Source of the DNA: Breznakibacter xylanolyticus
Lineage (GTDB): Bacteria > Bacteroidota > Bacteroidia > Bacteroidales > Marinilabiliaceae
DNA length: 64,000 bases
Direction: 5' to 3'
Assembly: GCF_003254275.1 (NCBI RefSeq)
Contig: NZ_QKZK01000009.1
Coordinates: 99,557 to 163,556, forward strand
Positions within the stretch are counted from its first letter, which is position 1. Every line of letters starts with the position of its first letter. The position numbers and the translations under genes were made by a program. The notes under the pieces were generated by a model. That model made no database searches. It saw nothing but the letters and a program-made list of their open reading frames with translations, and had not been told where the DNA came from. Positions 44,967 through 53,895 of the stretch are shown piece by piece.

Positions 44967-47900
44967 TTATTTATATTCTTCCCAGCTCTTAATGGCAATG
45001 TCTTCCATGCCCATTTTACAGAAGGCGTGGATGAAGGCACTGGCCAGTCGTGCGTTTGTAATGAGCGGAATGTTAAAGTCAATCGCGTTTCGGCGAATGG
45101 TGTAGCCATTGCTCAACTCCTCGCGGCTCAGGTTTTTGGGGATGTTCACCACTAAATCGAGTTTTTTATCCCGAATGTAGTCGAGCGTGTTGGGGTGTTT
45201 ATCCTCGTTGGGCCAGTACAGCAGGGTGTTTTCAATGCCGTTTTCGGTCAGGAACTTATGTGTGCCTCCTGTGGCAAACAGGTTGAATCCTTTTTGTTTG
45301 AGCAATCGGGCGCTTTCGAGCAGTTCTACTTTTGAGCGGGCAGGACCCGATGAAATCAGAATGTTCTGCTTGGGGATGCGATAGCCCACCGAAAGCATCG
45401 ATTGAAGCACTGCTTCGTCGTAGGTGCCTGCAATACAGCCCACTTCTCCGGTTGAAGCCATGTCTACACCCAGTACCGGGTCGGCCTTTTGCAGACGGGC
45501 AAACGAGAATTGTGGTGCTTTGATGCCCACGCAATCCAGGTCGAAGAGGTTTTTGTTGGGTTTCTCCACTGGTTCGCCCAGCATCACTTTGGTGGCCAGG
45601 TCTATCAGGTTGACTTTTAATACCTTTGATACAAACGGGAAGCTTCGTGAGGCACGCAGGTTACACTCAATTACCTTGATGTCGTTGTCCTTGGCCAGCA
45701 GCTGCATGTTGAAAGGACCCGAAATATTGAGCCCTTTGGCAATTTCGCGGGTGATGCGTTTCACGCGGCGAATGGTTTCGACATACAGTTTTTGAGGTGG
45801 GAATACGATGGTGGCATCGCCCGAGTGAACCCCGGCAAACTCGATGTGTTCCGAAATGGCATACGCAATCACTTCACCATCTTTGGCCACGGCATCCACT
45901 TCAATTTCTTTGGCTTCTTCAATGAATTCTGAAACCACCACGGGGTGTTGTTTCGAAACACTGGTGGCCAGGTTGAGGAAGTGTTCTAACTCTTCGCGGT
46001 TACTTACCACGTTCATGGCAGCACCCGAGAGCACGTATGAAGGGCGCACCAGCACCGGGAATCCTACCACATCCACAAATTTGTAGATGTCGTCGATGGT
46101 GGTCAGGCTTGCCCAACGTGGCTGATCCACTTTTAATTGGTCGAGCAGGGATGAGAATTTTTGGCGGTCTTCGGCGCGGTCGATGTCCACGGGTGAGGTT
46201 CCCAAAATGGGCACGTTCTGGCGGTGAAGTTTCATGGCCAGGTTGTTGGGGATTTGTCCTCCCATCGAAACCACCACTCCTTTGGGTTGCTCCAGGTCGA
46301 TGATGTCGAGAACGCGTTCCAGTGTAAGCTCGTCGAAGTAGAGGCGGCTGCACACGTCGTAGTCAGTGCTGACGGTTTCGGGGTTGTAGTTAATCATGAT
46401 GGAGCGGTAGCCCGATGCGTTTACCGTGTTGAGGGCATTCACGCTACACCAGTCGAATTCCACACTCGAGCCGATGCGGTAGGCACCTGACCCTAGTACA
46501 ATGACCGATTTGTTATCGTGTTGGAATTCCACATCCTGCTCGTTGCCGTTGTAGGTGACGTACAGGTAGTTGATTTTAGCAGGGAATTCGCCGGCCATGG
46601 TGTCAATTTGTTTCACCACTGGTTTGATCCCTTGCGCGATACGGTGTTTGCGCACTTTCAGCTGGCCGTTTTCGATGTCCTCGCCGGGAGTTTTCAAAAT
46701 CAGGCGAGCCAGTTGGAAGTCGGAGTAACCCATCATCTTGGCTTGTTTCAGCATCTCGTTTGGAACCGTTTCCAATGAGTTGTGAGCAGCCAGTTGTGAT
46801 TTTAGGTCGGTGATATTTTTCAGTTTCTCAAGGAACCAGCGGTCGATGCGTGTGAGTTGGTGAATTTCTTCAACCGACATGCCGGCCTGCATAGCATCTG
46901 AGATGGCAAATACGCGTTGGTCAGTTGGTTCTGAGAGTTCTTCTTTGATGTCTTTGTCTTTCAACGGGTGGTTGGCCACGAAACCGTGTGCGCCTTGTCC
47001 CACCATGCGAAGGCCTTTTTGGATGGCTTCTTCAAAGGTGCGGCCAATGGCCATGATTTCGCCCACACTTTTCATGCTTGAGCCGATTTGTTTGGATACG
47101 CCGGTAAATTTGTTCAAGTCCCAACGGGGGATTTTACAAACCACGTAGTCCAATGCCGGTTCAAAGAAGGTGGAGGTGACTTTGGTCACGGAGTTTTTCA
47201 GTTCAAACAGGCCGTAACCCAGACCCAATTTGGCGGCCACAAATGCCAGCGGGTATCCGGTTGCTTTTGATGCCAGAGCCGATGAGCGTGATAAACGGGC
47301 GTTGACCTCAATCACGCGGTAATCTTCGGAGTAAGGATCCAATGCATACTGCACATTACATTCGCCCACCACGCCAATGTGACGGATGATTTTGATGGCC
47401 AATTCGCGCAGTTTGTGATATTCGGAGTTTGAAAGGGTTTGTGAGGGAGCCACCACGATACTCTCGCCGGTATGGATGCCGAGCGGGTCGAAGTTCTCCA
47501 TGTTACAAACTGTGATGCAGTTGTTGTAGGCATCACGCACCACTTCGTATTCCACTTCTTTCCAGCCTTTAAGTGATTCTTCAACAAGAATTTGATTGGA
47601 ATACGAGAATGCATTTTCGGCACGCATGATGAGTTCTTCACGGTTCGAACAGAATCCGCTACCCATGCCACCCAGCGTAAAGGCGGCACGCACGATGATG
47701 GGGAACCCGATTTTGTCGGATGCTTTCAGGGCATCTTCAATGGATGTAACGGCAAAGCTTCGAGGCGTTTTGACGTCAATTTCGGCCAGTTTGTTTGCGA
47801 AAATCTCGCGGTCTTCGGTGTCGATGATCGATTGAACCGGTGTGCCCAATACTTCAACGTTGTATTTTTCGAGGATGCCGCCTTCGTAAAGCTTTACCCC

Positions 47901-48188
47901 GCAGTTCAACGCGGTTTGCCCCCCAAATGCAAGAAGAATACCATCGGGCTGTTCCCGTTTGATGACTTGTTCAACAAAAAATGGGGTAACAGGCAGGAAG
48001 TAAATTTTATCGGCAATGTTCTCCGATGTTTGAATGGTGGCAATGTTGGGATTGATCAACACTGTGTACACGCCTTCTTCTTTGAGGGCTTTTAGTGCCT
48101 GTGAACCCGAGTAGTCGAATTCTCCCGCCTCACCAATTTTTAACGCGCCCGAACCCAGGACAATGGCCTTCTTTACGTTTTTCTTCAT
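44967..48188 (-). CDS. carB: Carbamoyl-phosphate synthase large subunit
   Basis: A 1073-aa enzyme that makes carbamoyl phosphate from ammonia (from the CarA glutaminase), bicarbonate and 2 ATP, feeding arginine and pyrimidine synthesis. Both ATP-grasp halves are present (GSGALKIGEAGEFDYSGSQA and GSGAYRIGSSVEFDWCSVNA), and the C-terminal MGS-like allosteric domain is around ISSGPARSKVELLES to LITNARLASAFIHAFC. Length is standard. No carA is adjacent. It is divergent from argR, sharing a ~210-bp intergenic region with a -7 box TATTTTTG on the minus strand (48317-48310). Confidence 0.97.
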   Translation of the reverse strand: MKKNVKKAIVLGSGALKIGEAGEFDYSGSQALKALKEEGVYTVLINPNIATIQTSENIADKIYFLPVTPFFVEQVIKREQPDGILLAFGGQTALNCGVKLYEGGILEKYNVEVLGTPVQSIIDTEDREIFANKLAEIDVKTPRSFAVTSIEDALKASDKIGFPIIVRAAFTLGGMGSGFCSNREELIMRAENAFSYSNQILVEESLKGWKEVEYEVVRDAYNNCITVCNMENFDPLGIHTGESIVVAPSQTLSNSEYHKLRELAIKIIRHIGVVGECNVQYALDPYSEDYRVIEVNARLSRSSALASKATGYPLAFVAAKLGLGYGLFELKNSVTKVTSTFFEPALDYVVCKIPRWDLNKFTGVSKQIGSSMKSVGEIMAIGRTFEEAIQKGLRMVGQGAHGFVANHPLKDKDIKEELSEPTDQRVFAISDAMQAGMSVEEIHQLTRIDRWFLEKLKNITDLKSQLAAHNSLETVPNEMLKQAKMMGYSDFQLARLILKTPGEDIENGQLKVRKHRIAQGIKPVVKQIDTMAGEFPAKINYLYVTYNGNEQDVEFQHDNKSVIVLGSGAYRIGSSVEFDWCSVNALNTVNASGYRSIMINYNPETVSTDYDVCSRLYFDELTLERVLDIIDLEQPKGVVVSMGGQIPNNLAMKLHRQNVPILGTSPVDIDRAEDRQKFSSLLDQLKVDQPRWASLTTIDDIYKFVDVVGFPVLVRPSYVLSGAAMNVVSNREELEHFLNLATSVSKQHPVVVSEFIEEAKEIEVDAVAKDGEVIAYAISEHIEFAGVHSGDATIVFPPQKLYVETIRRVKRITREIAKGLNISGPFNMQLLAKDNDIKVIECNLRASRSFPFVSKVLKVNLIDLATKVMLGEPVEKPNKNLFDLDCVGIKAPQFSFARLQKADPVLGVDMASTGEVGCIAGTYDEAVLQSMLSVGYRIPKQNILISSGPARSKVELLESARLLKQKGFNLFATGGTHKFLTENGIENTLLYWPNEDKHPNTLDYIRDKKLDLVVNIPKNLSREELSNGYTIRRNAIDFNIPLITNARLASAFIHAFCKMGMEDIAIKSWEEYK

Positions 48189-48338
48189 CGCTTGTGGCTG
48201 TATTTATTGTATTTAATTTTCGTTGGATGTTTGCGTAACTGTTTTGATAATAGGTGGTTGAGCTGCGGAAAAGTGGTCTCTAAACAGATTACCCACGTTT
48301 TTATCACGGCAAAAATACAACTTTTTTGGAAAAAACAT

Positions 48339-48390
48339 TTTGAGGATTCAAAAAATGAATATTTTTGCATCGTCGTTGTATATATATACA
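48339..48390 (+). promoter_or_regulatory. argR promoter and palindromic candidate operator
   Basis: TTTG (48339-48342), 17 bases, TATTTTTG (48360-48367) form a Bacteroidota promoter. A perfect 14-bp palindrome, TGTATATATATACA (48377-48390), lies at or just after the expected transcription start and ten bases before ATG 48400. TGAATATTTTTGCA at 48356 also resembles half of an ARG box. Autoregulation by ArgR is plausible. Confidence 0.5.
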
Positions 48391-48399
48391 GTCCTTCTC

Positions 48400-48879
48400 A
48401 TGAACATCAAGTCAAAAAGGTTGTTGGCCATTAAAAACATTATTTCCTCGCAAAAGGTAAGTAGCCAGGAGGAGTTGCTGTTTCTGCTTCAAAAGGGTGG
48501 GTACGTGACTACTCAGGCCACGTTGTCGCGCGATTTGAAGTTTTTGAAGGTGGCTAAAGTGCCTGATGCTCAGGTTGGATATGTTTATGCGTTGCATGAG
48601 GCATCTTCTAAGGTGAATGAAGAATTATCGGTTGATGAGTTTCCTGTGTCGGGTATTGAATCGATGGAGTTTTCGGGCAATTTGGCGGTCATCAAAACCA
48701 AACCCGGCTTTGCCAATGGCATTGCTTCGGTGATTGATAGTCATGGATTGTACGAAATTTTGGGAACCATTGCCGGTGACGATACCATCCTTTTGATTTC
48801 TCGTGAGGGGGTTACCAAGGCCGATGTTGTGAATGCGTTGTCGTTGTTTGTGCCCGGCATTCGATCGAAGGTGGTGTGA
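48400..48879 (+). CDS. argR: Arginine repressor
   Basis: A ~159-aa DNA-binding regulator. The N-terminal winged helix includes KRLLAIKNIISSQKVSSQEE and the ArgR motif VTTQATLSRDLKFLKVAKV. The C-terminal hexamerisation and arginine-binding domain has KPGFANGIASVIDSHGLYEI and LGTIAGDDTILLISRE (GT.AGDDT motif). ATG 48400 follows a promoter closely; the open frame to 48340 would run through that promoter. It stands at the head of the arg/pro gene block and divergent from carB, so it probably represses both. Confidence 0.95.
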   Translation: MNIKSKRLLAIKNIISSQKVSSQEELLFLLQKGGYVTTQATLSRDLKFLKVAKVPDAQVGYVYALHEASSKVNEELSVDEFPVSGIESMEFSGNLAVIKTKPGFANGIASVIDSHGLYEILGTIAGDDTILLISREGVTKADVVNALSLFVPGIRSKVV

Positions 48880-48955
48880 TTGTTTGTTCTGATTGAATTT
48901 TAATATTATTCCGATACCATTATTAATTATCTCAATATTTTCTATTTCTACGAAA

Positions 48956-49585
48956 ATGAGCGTCAACCTTAAAATAATGATTGCCACCGAGGAACATCTT
49001 CCTTATGTGGATATTATTCTCGAAACCATTGCCAATGCCGCCAAAATTCGCGGAACCGGTATTGCCAAGCGTTCCCCCGATTATGTGGCGATGAAGATGA
49101 AGGAGGGAAAGGCCATCATTGCGCTTGATGGCTCTGAGTTTGCCGGTTTCTGCTACATCGAGTCGTGGGGACACGACAAGTTTGTGGCCAACTCGGGGTT
49201 GATTGTGGTTGAAAAGTATCGGGGTCATGGTTTGGCCAAGAGCATTAAAAAAATGGCTTTTGATCTGAGCCGCAAGAAGTTTCCTGATGCAAAAATCTTT
49301 GGTTTAACCACTGGTTTGGCTGTGATGAAAATTAACTCGGAGCTGGGTTATCGCCCCGTGACCTTTTCGGAACTCACCGATGACGAGGCTTTTTGGAAAG
49401 GATGCCAAAGCTGTGTGAATTATGATATTTTGATGCGAACCAATCGCAAGCACTGTCTGTGTACCGGTATGCTCTACGATCCCAAGTGGGAAAAAGAAAA
49501 GCCTGCCGAAACGATTGAGGAACCTAAGAAAATGTCGGTCTTTGGCCGATGGCTTAAATTTAAGCAGTTTGTACTGCGCAAGTAA
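48956..49585 (+). CDS. GNAT acyltransferase, candidate N-acylglutamate synthase
   Basis: A ~209-aa GNAT-fold enzyme. The acyl-CoA-binding loop is visible in NSGLIVVEKYRGHGLAKSIK, and later FGLTTGLAVMKINSELGYRP. It lies between argR and argG, in the same direction as the whole arginine block. The window has carbamoyl, kinase, reductase, aminotransferase, transcarbamylase and deacylase genes but no argA or argJ. A GNAT here is the obvious candidate for acylating glutamate, probably with succinyl-CoA given the ArgF' class. That assignment is inferred from context and pathway need; the C-terminal cysteines (CVNY, KHCLCTGM) are unusual for an ArgA. Confidence 0.75.
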   Translation: MSVNLKIMIATEEHLPYVDIILETIANAAKIRGTGIAKRSPDYVAMKMKEGKAIIALDGSEFAGFCYIESWGHDKFVANSGLIVVEKYRGHGLAKSIKKMAFDLSRKKFPDAKIFGLTTGLAVMKINSELGYRPVTFSELTDDEAFWKGCQSCVNYDILMRTNRKHCLCTGMLYDPKWEKEKPAETIEEPKKMSVFGRWLKFKQFVLRK

Positions 49586-49603
49586 TTTTATGATTATGTA
49601 AGT

Positions 49604-49759
49604 CAATGTCTTTTAATAAAGAGAAGAAGAAGTGAAATGATGAGACAGGTGATGAGATTTGGAAAGATTTTTAGATCTGTCTTCTCTGTCTGATCTATCT
49701 GTATGACGTATAGATATCTACTTCTCTTTTAATCTGTTATCATTAATTAAATGACATTT
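49604..49759. repeat. MITE-like element, diverged copy in the arg block
   Basis: CAATGTC...GAGACAGGTGATGAGAT...CTGTCTTCTCTGTC...AAATGACATT. Both ends are recognisable but the left terminus has decayed. It ends 33 bp before the argG start, so argG transcription must start in or pass through it. Confidence 0.7.
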
Positions 49760-49792
49760 TATTAGTAATTAACGATTTCGAAACATATCACC

Positions 49793-50998
49793 ATGAAGGA
49801 AAAAGTAGTTTTAGCTTACAGTGGCGGATTAGACACCTCTTTTTGTGTGAAATATCTGTCCATCGAGAAAGGCCTGGAAGTGTATTCGGCCATTGCCAAT
49901 ACCGGCGGATTTTCAACCGAAGAACTGAAAAACGTTGAAGAAAAGGCTTATCAGTTAGGGGTTGCCAAGCATGCCACCATTGATGTAACGGATGTGTATT
50001 ATCGCAACTGCATCCGTTATATGATTTATGGTAACATTCTTAAAAATAATACTTATCCGCTTTCGGTGAGTTCCGAACGTATTTTTCAAGCGTTGGCCAT
50101 CGTCAAGTATGCTCGTGAGATTGGTGCTAAATATATTGCGCATGGTAGTACCGGTGCCGGTAACGACCAGGTTCGTTTTGACCTGACGTTTCAGATTTTG
50201 GCGCCCGAGATTCAAATTATTACCCCCATTCGTGACTTAACCCTTTCGCGTGATGAGGAAATTGAATATTTGAAAAAACAAGGTGTTGAACGCGATTGGA
50301 CTAAGATGGCTTATTCCATCAATAAAGGTCTTTGGGGAACCAGTGTGGGGGGGAAAGAGACATTGACTTCGCACATGTCGCTACCCGATGCGGCTTATCC
50401 CAGCCAATTACAGGCCGATGGTGAAGAGGATATGACCATTGAGTTCGTAAAGGGAGAAATTAAGTCGGTGAATGGAAAGGTGTTTGCCAATCCGGTAGAA
50501 GCCATTCAGGCCATCGAGGCTATTGGAAATCGCTATGCCATCGGTCGCGATACGCACGTGGGCGATACCATCATTGGTATCAAAGGGCGCGTGGGTTTTG
50601 AGGCTGCTGCACCGCTGATGATTCTGAAAGCGCACCATACCCTTGAAAAGCACACCCTCACCAAATGGCAAATGTATTGGAAGGAACAGCTGGCCAACTG
50701 GTACGGGATGTTACTGCACGAAGCTCAATATCTGGAGCCGGTGATGCGCGACATCGAGAAGTTTATGGAGCACAGCCAGGAAAATGTCACAGGTAAGGTG
50801 TTCCTGAAGTTGCGCCCTTATCGTTTTGAGGTGTGCGGTATTGAGTCAGCTCACGATTTAATGAAGTCGGGTTTTGGCGATTACGGCGAGGTGAACAAGG
50901 CCTGGAGTGGTGACGATGTGAAAGGGTTCACCACCATTTTGGCCAACCAGTTGAAGATTTTCAACCATGTCAACAAAGGGCAGTTAGATATTGAATAA
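49793..50998 (+). CDS. argG: Argininosuccinate synthase
   Basis: A 401-aa cytoplasmic enzyme joining citrulline and aspartate with ATP to give argininosuccinate. The ATP-binding start KVVLAYSGGLDTSFCVKYL and the AHGSTGAGNDQVRFDL segment are textbook, and GIKGRVGFEAAAPLMIL is conserved. It is the second-last chemical step of arginine synthesis; argH completes it at 60794. A MITE-like element immediately precedes it. Confidence 0.96.
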   Translation: MKEKVVLAYSGGLDTSFCVKYLSIEKGLEVYSAIANTGGFSTEELKNVEEKAYQLGVAKHATIDVTDVYYRNCIRYMIYGNILKNNTYPLSVSSERIFQALAIVKYAREIGAKYIAHGSTGAGNDQVRFDLTFQILAPEIQIITPIRDLTLSRDEEIEYLKKQGVERDWTKMAYSINKGLWGTSVGGKETLTSHMSLPDAAYPSQLQADGEEDMTIEFVKGEIKSVNGKVFANPVEAIQAIEAIGNRYAIGRDTHVGDTIIGIKGRVGFEAAAPLMILKAHHTLEKHTLTKWQMYWKEQLANWYGMLLHEAQYLEPVMRDIEKFMEHSQENVTGKVFLKLRPYRFEVCGIESAHDLMKSGFGDYGEVNKAWSGDDVKGFTTILANQLKIFNHVNKGQLDIE

Positions 50999-51022
50999 TT
51001 AATTTGATTTAGGGACATGATA

Positions 51023-51045
51023 GAGACGCACAATTTGTGCGTCTC
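51023..51045. repeat. Palindromic REP between argG and argC
   Basis: GAGACGCACAA and its reverse complement TTGTGCGTCTC flank a single T. With TA before it the ends read TAGAGAC, like the sbcDC palindrome at 29183. No T run follows, so a terminator is unlikely; it may be a REP or an attenuating hairpin. Confidence 0.65.
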
Positions 51046-51084
51046 CCCTTGTTTTAAAACATTTCCCATCCTAATTCAATCACC

Positions 51085-52047
51085 ATGATACAAGCAGGAA
51101 TTATAGGAGCCGCAGGTTACACCGCCGGTGAATTGATTCGTATATTGATTAATCATCCGCGGGTGAACATTGCCTATGCGCAAAGCACCAGCAATGCAGG
51201 GAATCCGGTTGCCGAAGTGCATACCGATTTGGTTGGCGAAACCGATTTGACGTTTTGTGCCGAGCCCTCTTTCGATAACGTGAACGTGATATTCCTGTGC
51301 ATGGGGCATGGCAAGTCGGCTGAGTTCATGAACAAATATAACGTACCGGCAACAGTGAAGGTGGTCGATTTGAGTACCGATTTCCGCATGTCGGGTTCTC
51401 ACGATTTTGTGTACGGATTGCCTGAAACAAACCGTGATCTGATTATAAATGCCTCGCGGGTGGCCAATCCCGGTTGTTTTGCAACCGCCATTCAGTTGGC
51501 TTTTTTGCCGGTGGCGGCTTCCGGTCAATTGGGCGAGGTGCACATTCATGCCATCACCGGTTCAACCGGAGCAGGACAGGCACCCAGCCCATCAACGCAT
51601 TTCAGTTGGCGAAGCAATAACATGTCGGTTTACAAAGCTTTTTCTCACCAGCATCTGAACGAGATTGGGCAAACCATTCGTCAATTACAGCCCGATTTTA
51701 CGGAGTACGTCAATTTTGTACCTGTTCGAGGCGACTTTCCTCGCGGCATCATTGCATCGGTTTATTTCGAAAGTGATTTGACCAAGGAGCAGGCGCGCGA
51801 GTTGTATAAAAATTTCTATCAATCGCATTTCTTTACCGTAGTGGTTGATAAAAATCCTGACCTTAAACAGGTTGTCAATACCAATAAAGCCGTGGTGTAT
51901 GTGGAGAAGCATGGCAATAAATTGCATGTCATTAGTTTGATTGATAATCTTTTAAAAGGTGCTTCGGGGCAGGCGGTTCAAAACATGAACCTGATGTTCG
52001 GCTTTGACGAAACTGAAGGGTTGCGTTTGAAACCGGTTGCTTTTTAA
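51085..52047 (+). CDS. argC: N-acylglutamyl-phosphate reductase
   Basis: A 320-aa NADPH-dependent reductase that turns N-acyl-glutamyl phosphate to the semialdehyde. The Rossmann start IQAGIIGAAGYTAGELIRIL and the active-site cysteine in ANPGCFATAIQLAF are present. The usual substrate is N-acetylated; with the succinyl-type transcarbamylase downstream, an N-succinyl substrate is probable. It follows argG after a REP hairpin and precedes argD by 36 bases. Confidence 0.96.
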   Translation: MIQAGIIGAAGYTAGELIRILINHPRVNIAYAQSTSNAGNPVAEVHTDLVGETDLTFCAEPSFDNVNVIFLCMGHGKSAEFMNKYNVPATVKVVDLSTDFRMSGSHDFVYGLPETNRDLIINASRVANPGCFATAIQLAFLPVAASGQLGEVHIHAITGSTGAGQAPSPSTHFSWRSNNMSVYKAFSHQHLNEIGQTIRQLQPDFTEYVNFVPVRGDFPRGIIASVYFESDLTKEQARELYKNFYQSHFFTVVVDKNPDLKQVVNTNKAVVYVEKHGNKLHVISLIDNLLKGASGQAVQNMNLMFGFDETEGLRLKPVAF

Positions 52048-52083
52048 TGTTGATGATCACAAACTCCTAAAAATTCAATTACC

Positions 52084-53214
52084 GTGAAACTATTTGATGT
52101 CTATCCGCTTTTCAATATAACGCCCGTCAAGGGCGAAGGCTGTTATGTGTGGGACGATGCCGGCAATAAATATCTCGATTTGTATGGCGGTCATGCTGTG
52201 ATTTCTATCGGGCACAGCCATCCGCATTACATTCATCGATTGACTGAGCAGCTTAATCGTATCGGATTTTATTCTAATTCTGTGCAAAACCCTATGCAGG
52301 AAGAATTTGCGGCCAAGTTGGGGCAAATGTCGGGAATGGATGATTATTCGTTGTTTTTGTGTAATTCGGGAGCCGAAGCTAACGAGAATGCGTTAAAGCT
52401 GGCTTCTTTCCACACCGGACGCAGTCGGGTGATTTCGTTTCAGAAAGGTTTTCACGGGCGTACATCGGCTGCTGTAGCGGCTACCGACAATCCCAATATT
52501 GTGGCACCTGTCAATGCAGGACATCAGGTGACCATTTTGCCGTTGAACGATCTGACCCGATTGGCCGACGAGTTAAAGAAGGAAGATGTGGCGGCTGTGA
52601 TCATCGAAGGCATTCAGGGCATCGGGGGCATTATTGTGCCCGATGGTGCGTTTTTGGAAGGTGTTGCCGATTTGTGCAAAAAATACGGAACCGTGTTAGT
52701 GCTCGACGAGATTCAGTCGGGTTACGGGCGTAGCGGCAAGTTTTTCGCCTTTCAGTATACCAATGTTAAGCCCGATGTGGTGACGGTTGCCAAAGGCATT
52801 GCCAACGGTTTTCCGGTGGGAGGCGTGCTCATTGCGCCACATTTTCAGGCCAAACACGGTATGCTAGGAACCACTTTTGGTGGTAATTACCTGGCTTGTG
52901 CAGCCTCCTTGGCTGTTTTAGAGGTGATGGAAAAAGAAAATCTCATTGCTAACGCTTATGAGGTAGGGAACTATTGGATGGATTTGTTGCGTCAGGATCA
53001 GTCGATTAAGGAAGTGCGTGGCTTGGGGTTGATGATTGGATTATCTTATGAAAAAAATATTCAAGATATCCGGAAGCAATTATTGTTTAAAAAATGTATT
53101 TTTACGGGTGTCTCCGGTACTAACGTTATCAGGTTATTGCCGCCCCTGACCCTCACCAAGCAGATGGCCGATGAGTTTGTGGTTGCCCTGCGTGAGGTCT
53201 CTGAATCTTCCTAA
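52084..53214 (+). CDS. argD: N-acylornithine aminotransferase
   Basis: A 376-aa PLP-dependent class III aminotransferase that makes N-acylornithine from the semialdehyde and glutamate. The PLP lysine is in VTVAKGIANGFPVGG, and the DEIQSGYGRSGKFFAF region holds the Asp that contacts the cofactor. Translation starts at GTG 52084; there is no nearby ATG in frame. It is 36 bases after argC and 16 bases before the HNH-like gene. Confidence 0.95.
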   Translation: MKLFDVYPLFNITPVKGEGCYVWDDAGNKYLDLYGGHAVISIGHSHPHYIHRLTEQLNRIGFYSNSVQNPMQEEFAAKLGQMSGMDDYSLFLCNSGAEANENALKLASFHTGRSRVISFQKGFHGRTSAAVAATDNPNIVAPVNAGHQVTILPLNDLTRLADELKKEDVAAVIIEGIQGIGGIIVPDGAFLEGVADLCKKYGTVLVLDEIQSGYGRSGKFFAFQYTNVKPDVVTVAKGIANGFPVGGVLIAPHFQAKHGMLGTTFGGNYLACAASLAVLEVMEKENLIANAYEVGNYWMDLLRQDQSIKEVRGLGLMIGLSYEKNIQDIRKQLLFKKCIFTGVSGTNVIRLLPPLTLTKQMADEFVVALREVSESS

Positions 53215-53230
53215 TACATTTTTTATTGTC

Positions 53231-53818
53231 ATGATCCGATTTTTCTGGAATGAAGAGTGGAAAGAATTGATATTTGAAGCAGGTGCTTTGCGCAAGCGTT
53301 ATGCTGTTTCCAATTTTGGACGCATTGCCAGTTTTTCCGATAGCATCGAAAACGGGGATCTGATTAAAGGTGGAGTGTTGCAGGGGTACTCTACGTTGCC
53401 CATGCGACCTTACGGTAAATCGAAAACCTTTTACGTGCACAAGCTGGTGGCCGAATTCTTTGTTGCGAAGGAGAATGACGATCAGACTTATGTGATTCAT
53501 TTAGATTACAATAAGAAAAATAACTTTTATAAGAACCTGAAGTGGGCCGACAAACACGAAATGTTGGCTCACCAAAAGGAAAACCCGGTGGTGATAGAGT
53601 CGCGCGAGAAGCAGAAAGGGCGCTTGTCGGATCAGGGCCATAAGCTGACGGCCACGCAGGTGATGCGATTGAAGATGAAGATGAACGATCCCAATCGTAA
53701 GACGCGCCTGAAGATGTTGGCTAAGCAATTTGGCATTAGTGAGATGCAACTCTATCGCATTAAGTCGGGCGAAAATTGGGGACACATCACTGTTGAGACG
53801 GAACCCAAAAAACAATAG
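53231..53818 (+). CDS. NUMOD4/HNH-like DNA-binding protein in the arg/pro operon
   Basis: A ~195-aa protein. The N-terminal segment (WKELIFEAGALRKRYAVSNF then GRIASF) is a NUMOD4-type DNA-binding motif, followed by an HNH_3-like block (VHKLVAEFFVAKENDDQTYV, IHLDYNKKNNFYKNLKWAD). The HNH signature normally reads VNHIDG..; here VIHLDY, so the asparagine is lost and cleavage is doubtful. The C terminus (KLTATQVMRLKMKMND, LAKQFGISEMQLYRIKSGE) is a helix-turn-helix. It lies 16 bases after argD and 77 before proC, so it is co-transcribed. A regulatory role is possible; nuclease function is not supported. Confidence 0.72.
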   Translation: MIRFFWNEEWKELIFEAGALRKRYAVSNFGRIASFSDSIENGDLIKGGVLQGYSTLPMRPYGKSKTFYVHKLVAEFFVAKENDDQTYVIHLDYNKKNNFYKNLKWADKHEMLAHQKENPVVIESREKQKGRLSDQGHKLTATQVMRLKMKMNDPNRKTRLKMLAKQFGISEMQLYRIKSGENWGHITVETEPKKQ

Positions 53819-53895
53819 CCTGCGGTAATTGGCTGAAAATGCTAAATTTGTCTGCGGGTTTTATTGTTAATCCCGACTCGCATTTTTAAATAGCC

